A stretch of 64,000 bases of DNA from Nocardioides sp. (GTDB lineage Bacteria > Actinomycetota > Actinomycetes > Propionibacteriales > Nocardioidaceae): contig JACJWV010000003.1 of the NCBI GenBank assembly GCA_020636915.1, positions 248,001 through 312,000 of the forward strand, in the 5' to 3' direction. The notes below the pieces were generated by a model that ran no database searches, was not told the DNA's origin, and worked only from the letters and a program-made list of their open reading frames with translations. Shown here one piece after another: positions 39,657-50,661 of this stretch. Position numbers and translations under genes: made by a program. How positions within the stretch are numbered: position 1 is the first letter of the stretch; every line of letters starts with the position of its first letter.

Positions 39657-40930
39657 CGGGTGACCGGCTCCAGGACGTCGCGGCCACCCAGCCACGGCTG
39701 CAGCGCCTCCGGGACGCGCACCGAGCCGTCGGCCTGCTGGTGGGTCTCCAGGATCGCGACGATCGTGCGGGTCATCGCGCACAGCGTCCCGTTGAGCGTC
39801 GAGATCGGCTTCGTGCCATCCGCGAACCGCCCGCGGGTGTCGAGCCGGCGGGTCTGGAACTCGGTGCAGTTCGAGGTCGAGGTGAGCTCGCGATACTTGC
39901 CCTGCGTCGGGATCCAGGCCTCGCAGTCGAACTTCCGGATCGCCGAGAGGCCGAGGTCGCCGGCCGCCACGTCGATGACGCGGTAGGCGAGCTCGAGCTT
40001 GTCGAGGAACTCCTTCTCCCACGCGAGCAGCCGCTCGTGCTCGGCGTACGACTCCTCGGTCGTCGTGTAGACGAACATCTCGACCTTGTCGAACCAGTGC
40101 ACCCGGATGATGCCCTTGGTGTCGCGGCCGTGGGAGCCCGCCTCCTTGCGGTAGCAGGGGCTGAAGGCGGCGTACCGCAGCGGCAGCGACGCACCGTCGA
40201 GGATCTCGTCGGAGTGGTACGCCGCCATCGGCACCTCCGACGTGCCGACGAGGTACATGTCCTGGCCCTCGATGCGGTAGACGTCCTCGGCGGCCTGCCC
40301 CAGGAAGCCGGTGCCGTCCATCGCTCGCGGCTTGACCATCGCGGGCGCCATCACCTGGGTGAACCCGGCGCCGCGGGCCTGCTCCATCGCGAGGTTGATC
40401 AGCGCGAGCTCGAGCTCGGCGCCGACGCCGGTGAGGAAGTAGAAGCGTGACCCCGACACCTTGGCGCCCCGGTCGAGGTCGATGGCGCCGAGGATCCGGC
40501 CGAGCTCGATGTGGTCGCGCGGCTCGAACCCCTCGGCGGCGAAGTCGCGGGGGGTGCCGACGGTCTCCAGGACGACGAAGTCGTCCTCGCCCCCGGCGGG
40601 GGTCTGCTCGGCCGCGAGGTTGGGCAGGCTCATCAGGGCGTCGTTCCAGGCGGCGTCGGCCGCTGCCTGGACGGCCTCGAGCTCCTTGACCTCCGCGGCC
40701 AGTGCCTTGGTGCGCGTGAGCAGCTCCTGCTTCTCCTCGCCCTGGGCCCGCGCGACCTGCTTGCCGAGCTGCTTCTGCTCGGCCCGCTTCGCCTCGAACG
40801 TCGCGATCGCCTGCCGGCGGGCGGTGTCGGCGGACAGCGCGCGGTCCACGACCTCGTCGGACAGCCCGCGCTTGGCCTGGGAGGCTCGCACGCGGTCGGG
40901 GTCGTCACGGAGGATGCGCGGATCTATCAC
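39653..40930 (-). CDS. serS: Seryl-tRNA synthetase
   Basis: The 425-residue class II synthetase has an N-terminal tRNA-binding coiled coil (about 30-105, FEAKRAEQKQLGKQVARAQG). Motif 2 is FSPCYRKEAGSHGRDTKGII and motif 3 is STLNGTLCAMTRTIVAILET. It charges tRNA-Ser and also tRNA-Sec where present. The GTG start at 40930 lies 6 nt after TAGCCT (40942-40937, minus strand), a leaderless pattern. It heads an operon of overlapping genes. Two serine tRNA genes lie about 9-10 kb upstream in the window. Confidence 0.97.
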   Translation of the reverse strand: MIDPRILRDDPDRVRASQAKRGLSDEVVDRALSADTARRQAIATFEAKRAEQKQLGKQVARAQGEEKQELLTRTKALAAEVKELEAVQAAADAAWNDALMSLPNLAAEQTPAGGEDDFVVLETVGTPRDFAAEGFEPRDHIELGRILGAIDLDRGAKVSGSRFYFLTGVGAELELALINLAMEQARGAGFTQVMAPAMVKPRAMDGTGFLGQAAEDVYRIEGQDMYLVGTSEVPMAAYHSDEILDGASLPLRYAAFSPCYRKEAGSHGRDTKGIIRVHWFDKVEMFVYTTTEESYAEHERLLAWEKEFLDKLELAYRVIDVAAGDLGLSAIRKFDCEAWIPTQGKYRELTSTSNCTEFQTRRLDTRGRFADGTKPISTLNGTLCAMTRTIVAILETHQQADGSVRVPEALQPWLGGRDVLEPVTR

Positions 40931-41008
40931 GTGGCCAGGCTATCCGGGCGCCCGCGAGGACCGCGCCCGAGATACGGCCGGCTGGGGACGACCGGCATAC
41001 TTCGGGCC

Positions 41009-42583
41009 ATGCTCGACCGACCCCGCGCCGTCGTGCTCGGCTGGGCCGCCCTCTGCTTCGGCCTCGTCGCGCTGCTCGCCGTCGCGGTCGACCAGGGCTG
41101 GGGAGCCGTGACCTCCGTCGACGACCGCGGGAAGCCGGCGGAGGCCTGGTCGGTCGACCAGGGCTGGCTGCGCCACCCGTTGCGGTGGGTCGAGGTGGGC
41201 TTCCAGAGCATCCCGATCATCGTCGTGACGCTCGTCGTGGTCGTGCTGCTGCTCCTGCGCGGCTACCGGCGCGCGGCGGTCTTCAGCGCCGGCGTGGTCG
41301 CCGCCGCCCTGGTCGCCTACCCGATCCTCAAGGGTCTGATCGGGCGCGACCGGCCGCCGTGGCAGAACCCCGCCCAGCTGGCGCAGACGCAGTCCTTCCC
41401 GTCCGGGCACGCCACGTCGGTGGCCGCGCTCGGCGGGGTGCTCATCGTGCTGGTGGCGATCTTCGTCCGGCGGGCGAACGCGCGGCGGGCGGCGTACGCC
41501 GGCATCGTCCTCGTGGTGCTCCTCGTCGGTGCCGACCGGGTGCTGCTGGGGCGCCACTACCCCAGCGACGTGATCGGCGGCTACCTCCTCGGCACCGGCC
41601 TGGTGCTGCTCGGCATCGCGCTCTACAACCCCCGGCCCCGCAGCCATGCGGCCGCGGTCGAGCCGCTGCCCGAGATCTACAGCTCCGAGCGCAACCTGGC
41701 GGTGGTCCTCAACCCGATCAAGGTCGAGGACGTCGGGCAGTTCGAGTCCCTCGTGACCGCGATGGCGCTCGAGTCCGGCTGGTCCACGCCTACCTGGCAC
41801 TACACGACGGTCGAGGACCCCGGCACCGGCATGGCCGAGGCCGCCGCGGTGGAGGGGGCCGACCTGGTCCTGGTGTGCGGCGGCGACGGCACCGTGCGCG
41901 AGGTGTGCGCGGAGCTGGCCGGCACCGGCATCCCCGTCGGAATCGTCCCGGCCGGCACCGGCAACCTGCTCGCCCGCAACCTCGACATCCCGCTCTACAT
42001 CCGGGCCGCGATCGACGTGGCGCTCACCGGCCAGGACCGCGCGGTCGACATGGTCGAGGTCTCCGGCGACGGGTTCGAGGACACCCACTTCATGGTGATG
42101 GCCGGGATGGGATTCGACGCGGCGATCATGGAGGGCGTCAACGAGGACATCAAGAAGCGGGTCGGCTGGCTGGCCTACGTGCTGTCCGCCCTGAAGTCGC
42201 TGATGTTCCCTGCCGTGCGCGTCGAGATCTCCGTCGACGACGGTGAGTTCACCAAGCACCGGGCCCGGACCATCGTGGTCGGCAACGTCGGCTTCCTGCA
42301 GGCCGGCATGCCCCTGCTCCCGGACGCCGCCATCGACGACGGCCTGCTCGACGTCGTGATCCTGCACCCCCGCAACCTGCTCTCCTGGATCCCGCTGGCC
42401 TGGCGGGTGCTGCTCAAGCGGCCACACACCGACGAGCTCGTCAACCGGATGATCGGACGCAGCGTCGTCATCCGCGCCTCGACCGACACCCCGCGCCAGC
42501 TCGACGGCGACTCGATCGGTCCCGGCAAGGAGCTGCGGATGACCTGCGTGCAGGGCCGGCTGCTCGTCCGCGTGCCGCGGTAG
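41009..42583 (+). CDS. PAP2 phosphatase - diacylglycerol kinase-like fusion
   Basis: The 524-residue protein joins two enzymes. Residues 1-210 form a membrane PAP2 domain with five to six helices and the three phosphatase motifs KGLIGRDRPP, FPSGHATSVA and LLGRHYPSDVIGG. Residues 230-524 form a lipid kinase domain with CGGDGTVREV and IVPAGTGNLLARNL, like DgkB/YegS enzymes. One half would remove phosphate from a lipid and the other add it, so it may act in phosphatidate or polyprenyl-phosphate turnover. CATACT lies 7 nt before the ATG. It is divergent from serS. Confidence 0.92.
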   Translation: MLDRPRAVVLGWAALCFGLVALLAVAVDQGWGAVTSVDDRGKPAEAWSVDQGWLRHPLRWVEVGFQSIPIIVVTLVVVVLLLLRGYRRAAVFSAGVVAAALVAYPILKGLIGRDRPPWQNPAQLAQTQSFPSGHATSVAALGGVLIVLVAIFVRRANARRAAYAGIVLVVLLVGADRVLLGRHYPSDVIGGYLLGTGLVLLGIALYNPRPRSHAAAVEPLPEIYSSERNLAVVLNPIKVEDVGQFESLVTAMALESGWSTPTWHYTTVEDPGTGMAEAAAVEGADLVLVCGGDGTVREVCAELAGTGIPVGIVPAGTGNLLARNLDIPLYIRAAIDVALTGQDRAVDMVEVSGDGFEDTHFMVMAGMGFDAAIMEGVNEDIKKRVGWLAYVLSALKSLMFPAVRVEISVDDGEFTKHRARTIVVGNVGFLQAGMPLLPDAAIDDGLLDVVILHPRNLLSWIPLAWRVLLKRPHTDELVNRMIGRSVVIRASTDTPRQLDGDSIGPGKELRMTCVQGRLLVRVPR

Positions 42584-42608
42584 CGGGGACGCGCCAGCGG
42601 GCGGCGCG

Positions 42609-42703
42609 TGCGGGTTTCGGCTGCCAGCAGCCAGGAGCCGCAGGACACGCCGACGGCGCACGGCATGTCCTGCGGGTTTCGGCTGCCAGCAGCCGAAACC
42701 CGC
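42609..42703. repeat. Repeated hairpin sequence downstream of the lipid kinase gene
   Basis: CGGGTTTCGGCTGCCAGCAG occurs at 42610 and again at 42673. At the second site it is completed to a perfect hairpin, GCGGGTTTCGGCTG (42672-42685) against CAGCCGAAACCCGC (42690-42703), loop CCAG. GCAGGACA and TGTCCTGC nearby form a further pair. The hairpin ends 106 bp before the first kdp gene and can act as a terminator for the upstream gene. Confidence 0.7.
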
Positions 42704-42728
42704 AGGGCGCCCAGCCGCCGTCAGGGGT

Positions 42729-42767
42729 GCGTCAAGGGCGCGCTCGCAGGCGTCAAGGAACCGTCAA
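42729..42767 (+). promoter_or_regulatory. Candidate KdpE-binding region upstream of kdp
   Basis: CGTCAA occurs in the same orientation at 42730-42735, 42751-42756 and 42762-42767, spaced 21 and 11 bp, so on one face of the helix. GCGTCAAGG is exact at the first two. OmpR-type regulators bind such tandem boxes. A TAGACA box (about 42797) and GGAGG follow before the first kdp gene. Assignment to KdpE is inferred. Confidence 0.5.
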
Positions 42768-42808
42768 CGCGGACGGGGGCGGGGGTCGCGCGGGCCTAGA
42801 CAGGAGGC

Positions 42809-42931
42809 GTGCCAGATGTCCTCTTCCTCCTGCTGACGCTCGTCGCGTTCGGCCTGCTCGCGGTCCTGGTCGGCGTGCTCGACCGGCGCCTCTCCGACGA
42901 CGGGCCGCCGGCAGAGCGGGACGCCTCGTGA
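42809..42931 (+). CDS. kdpF: KdpF-like small membrane protein
   Basis: The 40-residue product starts at GTG 42809 with AGGAGG just upstream. It has one membrane helix (VLFLLLTLVAFGLLAVLVGV) followed by LDRRLSDDGPPAERD. Size, position immediately before kdpA and the 4-nt overlap with kdpA (GTGA) fit KdpF, the stabilising subunit of the Kdp potassium pump. The sequence differs from the classic KdpF form and has a longer charged tail, so the name rests mainly on context. Confidence 0.65.
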   Translation: MPDVLFLLLTLVAFGLLAVLVGVLDRRLSDDGPPAERDAS

Positions 42932-44588
42932 GCGCCGTCGGGCCCGCCATCGGGCAGGTCGCCGTGCTGGTCGGCGCGCTGGCGGTCGCCGTACCCCTCC
43001 TCGGGCGCCACCTGGCCCACGTCTACACGTCCCCGAAGCACCTCGCCGTCGAGCGGGCGTCCTACCGGGTGCTGCGGGTCGACCCCGACGCCGACCAGCA
43101 CTGGCGCACCTACTCGATGTCGGTGCTCGGCTTCTCGCTCGTCGGCGTGCTCGCGCTCTACGCCATCGGCCGGCTGCAGGAGCACCTGCCGCTGAGCCTC
43201 GGGTTCGCCGCCCTGCCGGCGGACGGCGCCTGGAACACGGCGGTCTCGTTCGTCACGAACACCAACTGGCAGTGGTACTCGGGCGAGTCGACGGTCGGCC
43301 ACCTGATGCAGATGTCCGGCCTGACCGTGCAGAACTTCGTGTCCGCAGCCGTCGGCATGGCCGTCGCGGCTGCCTTCGCTCGCGGTCTGGCCCGCAACCT
43401 GGCCGGCGGGCGGGTCGGCAACTTCTGGGCCGACCTGGTGCGGACGGTCCTGCGGGTCCTGCTGCCGATCGCCCTGGTCGCGGCGGTCGTGCTGGTCCTC
43501 CTCGGCGTGGTGCAGAACCTGCTGGAGCCCCAGGTGGTGCACACCCTCACCGGCGGCACGCAGTCCATCACCGGTGGCCCGGTCGCCAGCCAGGAGGCGA
43601 TCAAGGAGCTGGGCACCAACGGCGGCGGCTTCTACAACGCCAACTCTGCCCACCCGTTCGAGAACCCGAAGCCGTTCACGGACCTGTTCGAGGTCTTCCT
43701 GCTCCTGGTCATCCCGTTCTCGATGGCCTGGGCCTTCGGCATCATCGTCGGCGACAAGCGCCAGGGCGGCGCGATCATGGCCGTGATGGCGCTGCTCTGG
43801 GGCGGCGCGGTCGCCCTGCTCACCTGGGCCGAGATGGCCGCGCCCGGCACCGCTCCCCAGCTGGCGGGCGGGGCCATGGAGGGCAAGGAGGTCCGCTTCG
43901 GCGAGGCCGCCTCCGCCCTCTTCGCCTCCTCCACGACCGGGACCTCGACCGGCGCGGTCAACGCCATGCACGACTCGCTCACCGCACCCGGCGGGGGCGT
44001 CGCGATGTTCAACATGATGCTCGGCGAGATCGCCCCCGGCGGTGTCGGCTCCGGCCTGTACGGCATGTTGATGCTCGCCATCCTCACGGTCTTCCTCGCC
44101 GGCCTGATGGTCGGCCGGACGCCGGAGTACCTCGGCAAGAAGATCGGCCAGCGCGAGATCTGGTTGGTCGGCTCCTACATCCTCGCCACCCCCGTCCTGG
44201 TCCTGGTCGGCATCGCCGTGGCCATCACGGCGGCGGACGGACTCGCCGGCCTCCAGGAGGCTGGACCCCACGGCCTGTCCGAGGCGTTGTACGCCGTCAC
44301 GTCGGCGTCCAACAACAACGGCAGCGCGTTCGGGGGCCTGACCTCCGGGACACCGTTCTGGAACACGCTGCTCGGCCTCTGCATGCTCTTCGGCCGGTTC
44401 CTGCCGATGGTGCTGGTCATCGCGCTGGCGGGCCGGTTCGCCGCGGCACACCACCTGCCTCCCAGTGCGGGCACCCTGCCCACCCACCAGCCCCTGTTCG
44501 TCGCCCTCCTCACGGGCGTGGCCCTGGTCGTGGTCGGTCTGACCTTCGTCCCGGTGCTCGTCCTCGGTCCGATCGCGGAGTCCCTGTC

Positions 44589-44592
<4 letters not shown>
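42928..44592 (+). CDS. kdpA: Potassium-transporting ATPase subunit KdpA
   Basis: The 554-residue protein has about ten membrane helices and the four selectivity-filter-like loops of KdpA, for example SFVTNTNWQWYSGES, KELGTNGGGFYNANSAHPFE and VTSASNNNGSAFGGLT. KdpA forms the K+ channel-like path of the Kdp pump, used at very low external potassium. The GTG at 42928 overlaps the kdpF stop, and its own stop overlaps kdpB by 4 nt. The length is normal. Confidence 0.97.
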
Positions 44593-46637
<2,045 letters not shown>

Positions 46638-46639
46638 CC

Positions 46640-47257
46640 ATGAAGGACATCTACAGCCTCTTCCGCTTCAGCCTCGCCGGGCTGCGCGTGCTCGTCGCGA
46701 TGACGCTCGTGCTGGGCATCGCCTACCCGCTCGTGGTGCTCGGGGTCGCGAAGGTCGTCGCCCCCTGGCAGGCGAACGGCTCGCTCGTCACCGCGACCGG
46801 CGCCCACACGACCGACCCCGACCGAGCGGTCGGGTCCGCGATCATCGGGCAGGTCTCCGACGACGATGCGCTCTTCTACAACCGGCCCTCGGCCGCGGGC
46901 GAGGGGTACGACCCGCTCAACACCTACGGCTCGAACTGGGGCCCGGAGGCACCCGAGCTGATCCAGGCGATCCGGCAGCGGCAGGCGGAGATCGCCGAGC
47001 GCGAGGACGTGCCGGTGCGCCAGATCCCGCCGGACGCCGTGACGGCGTCGGCGTCCGGGCTCGACCCGGACATCTCGGTGGCGTACGCCGACCTGCAGGT
47101 GCCGCGCGTCGCGCGCGCCAACGGCCTCACCGAGGACGAGGTCCGCCGCCTCGTCGACGACGCCACCACGGGTCGGACGTGGGGCATCCTGGGCGAGCCG
47201 CACGTGAACGTGCTGCGCCTCAACATCGCGGTCCAGCAGGCCGCCGACGCCGCGTGA
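46640..47257 (+). CDS. kdpC: Potassium-transporting ATPase subunit KdpC
   Basis: The 205-residue protein has one N-terminal membrane helix (VLVAMTLVLGIAYPLVVLGV) and a soluble domain outside it. That domain has the KdpC hallmarks VGSAIIGQVSDDDALFYNRP and SASGLDPDISVAYADLQVPR. KdpC stabilises the KdpAB complex and supports ATP use. It starts 2 bp after kdpB; GGGGGTCTG precedes the ATG. kdpD follows after 16 bp. Confidence 0.95.
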   Translation: MKDIYSLFRFSLAGLRVLVAMTLVLGIAYPLVVLGVAKVVAPWQANGSLVTATGAHTTDPDRAVGSAIIGQVSDDDALFYNRPSAAGEGYDPLNTYGSNWGPEAPELIQAIRQRQAEIAEREDVPVRQIPPDAVTASASGLDPDISVAYADLQVPRVARANGLTEDEVRRLVDDATTGRTWGILGEPHVNVLRLNIAVQQAADAA

Positions 47258-47273
47258 CTGGCAGGATCGCACC

Positions 47274-49763
47274 ATGGCGGAGGACGTCAAGCGGGGCCGG
47301 CTGACGGTCTACCTCGGCGCCGCACCCGGGGTCGGCAAGACCTACGCCATGCTCGGCGAGGCCCAGCGCCGGCGAGACCGGGGCACCGACATCGTGGTCG
47401 GGTACGTCGAGACCCACGGCCGCCTGCACACCGCCGAGATGGTCGAGGGGCTCGAGGTGGTGCGGCGGCAGGAGATCTCCTACCGCGGCACCACCTTCAC
47501 CGAGATGGACGTCGACGCGGTGATCGCGCGGCGGCCCGCCGTCGTCTGCGTCGACGAGCTCGCGCACACCAACGTGCCCGGCAGCCGTCACGAGAAGCGT
47601 GCCGAGGACGTCGAGGAGATCCGGCGCGCCGGCATCGACGTCATCACGACCGTCAACATCCAGCACCTGGAGTCGCTCAACGACGCGGTCGAGCGCATCA
47701 CCGGCATCCGCCAGCGCGAGACGGTGCCGGACGACGTGGTCCGCACCGCCGACCAGATCCAGCTGGTCGACATGTCCCCCGACGCGCTGCGCCGCCGGAT
47801 GGCACACGGCAACATCTACCGGGCCGACCAGGTCGACGCGTCGCTCAGCTCGTACTTCCGCGTCGGCAACCTCACCGCCCTGCGGGAGCTGGCGCTGCTG
47901 TGGCTCGCCGACCGGGTCGACGACGCGCTCGACGACTATCGCCGGGCGCACCGCATCGACCAGCCGTGGCCCGCGAAGGAGCGCATCGTGGTGGCCGTCA
48001 CCGGTGGCGCCGAGAGCGAGACGCTGCTCCGTCGCGCGGCGCGCCTCGCGCAGCGGGCGGCCGGCTCGGAGCTGCTCGCCGTGCACGTCATCGCCAGCGA
48101 CGGGCTGACCAATCCCGACGAGAGGTGGATCGCCCGGGCCCAGCAGCTGGTGCGGTCCCTCGGCGGGACCTTCCACTCCGTCGTCGGCGAGGACGTCTCC
48201 CAGGCGGTGGTCGACTTCGCTGCCGGGGCCAACGCCACGATGATCATCGTCGGCACCTCGCGCCACGGGCGGCTCCGCCGTCTCTTCACGGGTACGACGG
48301 GCGAGCGGATCGCCCTGCTGGCCGGGTCCATCGACGTCCACCTCGTGACGCACGAGCAGGGCGCCGGGATCGGGCGGCCGCGCTGGTACGCCTCACCGCT
48401 GGGCCGGCAACGCCTGGTCGCGGGGCTGGTGCTCTCGGTGGTGCTGCCGCTGCTGCTCACGACGGCACTGCACCGGCTCAGCGACCCCGACCAGCTGCCG
48501 CTGGACGTGCTGCTCTTCCTCGCGGTCACCGTCCTCGTCGCGCTCATCGGCGGCCTGGTCCCCGCGCTGGTCGCCGCGCTCGTCGGCTTCCTCCTCATGA
48601 ACTGGTTCTTCACGCCGCCGACGGGGCACTTCACGATCTCCGAGGCGGGGAACATCGTGGCGCTCGTCGTCTTCGTCGCGGTCGCCATCGGGGTCGCGAC
48701 CGTGGTCGACCGGGCGTCCCGACGGGCCGCGGACGCCGTCCGGGCACGTACGGAGGCCGCCACGCTCGGGTCGCTCTCGCGCTCGGTGCTCACCGGAGCC
48801 GACACCGCCGAGGCGATCGTGGCCCGGCTGCAGGAGACCTTCGGCCAGCGCGCGGTCTCGCTGCTCGAGCGCGGGCCCGCGGGGTGGACCGTGCTCGCCT
48901 CCGCCGGCGCCGGGCCGGTGAGCGCACCCGACGAGGGCGACACCCGGGTCGAGGTCGACGACGACCACGTGCTCGTGCTCTGCGGCTCCCCGCTGCGCGC
49001 CACCGACCGCCGGATCCTCGAGGGGTTCGCGGTGCAGACCGGCCTGGTGCTGGAGTACCGGCGCCTGCGCGAGCGCGACCTGCGGGCAGCGACGCTGGAG
49101 CGCGCCGAGGCCACGAGCACGGCGATCCTGCGGGCGGTCTCGCACGACCTACGCACGCCGCTGGCGACGATGCGCACCGCGGTCGACGGGCTGGTGTCCG
49201 GGTCGCTCGACCCCGCCGACCAGAAGGAGCTGATCGGTGCGGTGGAGGCGTCCACGGCGCAGCTCGAGGGGCTCATCGACAACCTGCTCGACCTCTCCCG
49301 CATCCAGTCGGGGCTGCTCCACCCCGCGCTGCGCGACCTCAGCCTGGAGGAGGTCCTCCCCCTCGCGGTCACGGGGCACCCGCCCGACACCGTGTCGCTG
49401 GAGCTGGACGAGAGCACCCCGCTGGTCCGCACCGACCCCGGGCTCCTCGAGCGCGTGGTGGCCAACCTGGTCGCGAACGCGGTGCGCGTCTCCGACGGGG
49501 AGCCCGTGCGGGTCCTGGTGCACGTGGTACCGGAAGCGGTCGAGGTGCTCGTCGTCGACCGCGGGCCCGGCGTCTCGCCGCTGCTCCGCGAGCGGATGTT
49601 CGAGCCCTTCCAGCGCCTGGGCGACACCAGTCCCGGCGGGCTCGGCCTCGGGCTCGCGGTCGCGCGCGGGCTGACCGAGGCCATGGCCGGGACGCTCACC
49701 GCAGAGGACACCCCCGGCGGTGGCCTGACGATGGTCCTCTCGATCCCCCGGGCGACGCCATGA
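47274..49763 (+). CDS. kdpD: Osmosensitive K+ channel histidine kinase KdpD
   Basis: The 829-residue protein has the full KdpD order. An N-terminal KdpD domain has Walker A GAAPGVGKTYAM, then a universal-stress-like domain at about 240-360 (VAVTGGAESETLLRRAARLA). Four membrane helices lie at about 380-480, then a GAF-like region, the H box AVSHDLRTPLATM with His at about 624, and an ATPase domain (NLVANAVRVSDG, GGLGLGLAVARG). It senses potassium and turgor and phosphorylates KdpE. Its stop overlaps the kdpE ATG by 4 nt. Confidence 0.96.
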   Translation: MAEDVKRGRLTVYLGAAPGVGKTYAMLGEAQRRRDRGTDIVVGYVETHGRLHTAEMVEGLEVVRRQEISYRGTTFTEMDVDAVIARRPAVVCVDELAHTNVPGSRHEKRAEDVEEIRRAGIDVITTVNIQHLESLNDAVERITGIRQRETVPDDVVRTADQIQLVDMSPDALRRRMAHGNIYRADQVDASLSSYFRVGNLTALRELALLWLADRVDDALDDYRRAHRIDQPWPAKERIVVAVTGGAESETLLRRAARLAQRAAGSELLAVHVIASDGLTNPDERWIARAQQLVRSLGGTFHSVVGEDVSQAVVDFAAGANATMIIVGTSRHGRLRRLFTGTTGERIALLAGSIDVHLVTHEQGAGIGRPRWYASPLGRQRLVAGLVLSVVLPLLLTTALHRLSDPDQLPLDVLLFLAVTVLVALIGGLVPALVAALVGFLLMNWFFTPPTGHFTISEAGNIVALVVFVAVAIGVATVVDRASRRAADAVRARTEAATLGSLSRSVLTGADTAEAIVARLQETFGQRAVSLLERGPAGWTVLASAGAGPVSAPDEGDTRVEVDDDHVLVLCGSPLRATDRRILEGFAVQTGLVLEYRRLRERDLRAATLERAEATSTAILRAVSHDLRTPLATMRTAVDGLVSGSLDPADQKELIGAVEASTAQLEGLIDNLLDLSRIQSGLLHPALRDLSLEEVLPLAVTGHPPDTVSLELDESTPLVRTDPGLLERVVANLVANAVRVSDGEPVRVLVHVVPEAVEVLVVDRGPGVSPLLRERMFEPFQRLGDTSPGGLGLGLAVARGLTEAMAGTLTAEDTPGGGLTMVLSIPRATP

Positions 49764-50452
49764 GCACCCCGCCGGCGTACAAGGTCCTCGTGGTCGACGA
49801 CGAGCCGGCCCTCGCCCGCGCCCTCGCGATCAACCTGCGCGCCCACGGGTGGGTGGTCGTCACCGCTGCCGACGGCCGGTCCGCCCTCGATGCGGCGGCC
49901 ACCGAGCACCCCGACGTCGTCGTGCTCGACCTCGGGCTGCCCGACCTCGACGGCACCGAGGTGATCTCCGGCCTGCGGGGCTGGACGAAGGTGCCGATCG
50001 TCGTGCTGTCCGCACGCCAGCACGGGGAGGACAAGGTCGAGGCGCTCGACCTCGGCGCCGACGACTACGTGACCAAGCCGTTCGCGATGAACGAGCTGAT
50101 GGCGCGGCTGCGCGCCGCCGTACGACGCGGGCAGGAGGCGGCGCCCGAGCAGGCGACGATCGCGGTCGGCGACCTCGTCGTCGACCTCGCTCGCAAGCGG
50201 GTCGCCCGCAACGGTGCGGACGTCCGCCTCACGCCGACCGAGTGGTCCTTCCTCGAGCTGCTCGCGCGCAACCTGGGGCGGCTGGTGCCGCGCGAGCAGA
50301 TCCTCCGCGAGGTGTGGGGGCCGGCGTACGAGCACGAGACCCACTACCTGCGCGTCTACGCCGCCCAGCTGCGCCGCAAGCTCGAGGACGACCCCGCCCA
50401 CCCGCGGCACCTGATCACCAGCGCGGGCCTGGGCTACACGCTCGAGTCGTGA
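49760..50452 (+). CDS. kdpE: Response regulator KdpE
   Basis: This is a 230-residue OmpR-type regulator. The receiver domain has acidic residues in VVDDEPALARA, phospho-acceptor Asp in VVVLDLGLPDLDG and Lys in DYVTKPFAMNEL. A winged helix follows (RLTPTEWSFLELLARNLGRL, YLRVYAAQLRRKLEDDP). It is coupled to kdpD by ATGA overlap and would activate the kdp promoter, where three CGTCAA boxes lie. A repeat-rich stretch follows its stop. Confidence 0.96.
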   Translation: MSTPPAYKVLVVDDEPALARALAINLRAHGWVVVTAADGRSALDAAATEHPDVVVLDLGLPDLDGTEVISGLRGWTKVPIVVLSARQHGEDKVEALDLGADDYVTKPFAMNELMARLRAAVRRGQEAAPEQATIAVGDLVVDLARKRVARNGADVRLTPTEWSFLELLARNLGRLVPREQILREVWGPAYEHETHYLRVYAAQLRRKLEDDPAHPRHLITSAGLGYTLES

Positions 50453-50461
50453 CCGCTCGGT

Positions 50462-50661
50462 GCGAGTCGGCGCAACATGCACGCGCAAGACGGCCGAGTC
50501 GGCGCAAGTTGCCCGGATTGTCCACAGCAGTGATGCGGGACCTGGGCAAGACGCGCCGACTCGCGCCCGCTCAGCGAGCAGGATGAGCCGACTCGAGCCT
50601 CTCCGGCGTACAGGATGAGCCGACTCGGGCCGCTCCGGCGTACAAGACGCGCCGACTCGAC
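50462..50661. repeat. Cluster of GAGTCGGCGC repeats in both orientations
   Basis: Forward copies GCGAGTCGGCGC (near 50463) and GCCGAGTCGGCGC (near 50493) face inverted copies. The inverted copy GGGCAAGACGCGCCGACTCG near 50544 is the exact complement of the 36.8-kb repeat core. Further GCCGACTCG copies are near 50587, 50619 and 50651. The cluster fills the gap between the convergent kdpE and deazaflavin protein genes. No coding potential was found. Confidence 0.8.
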
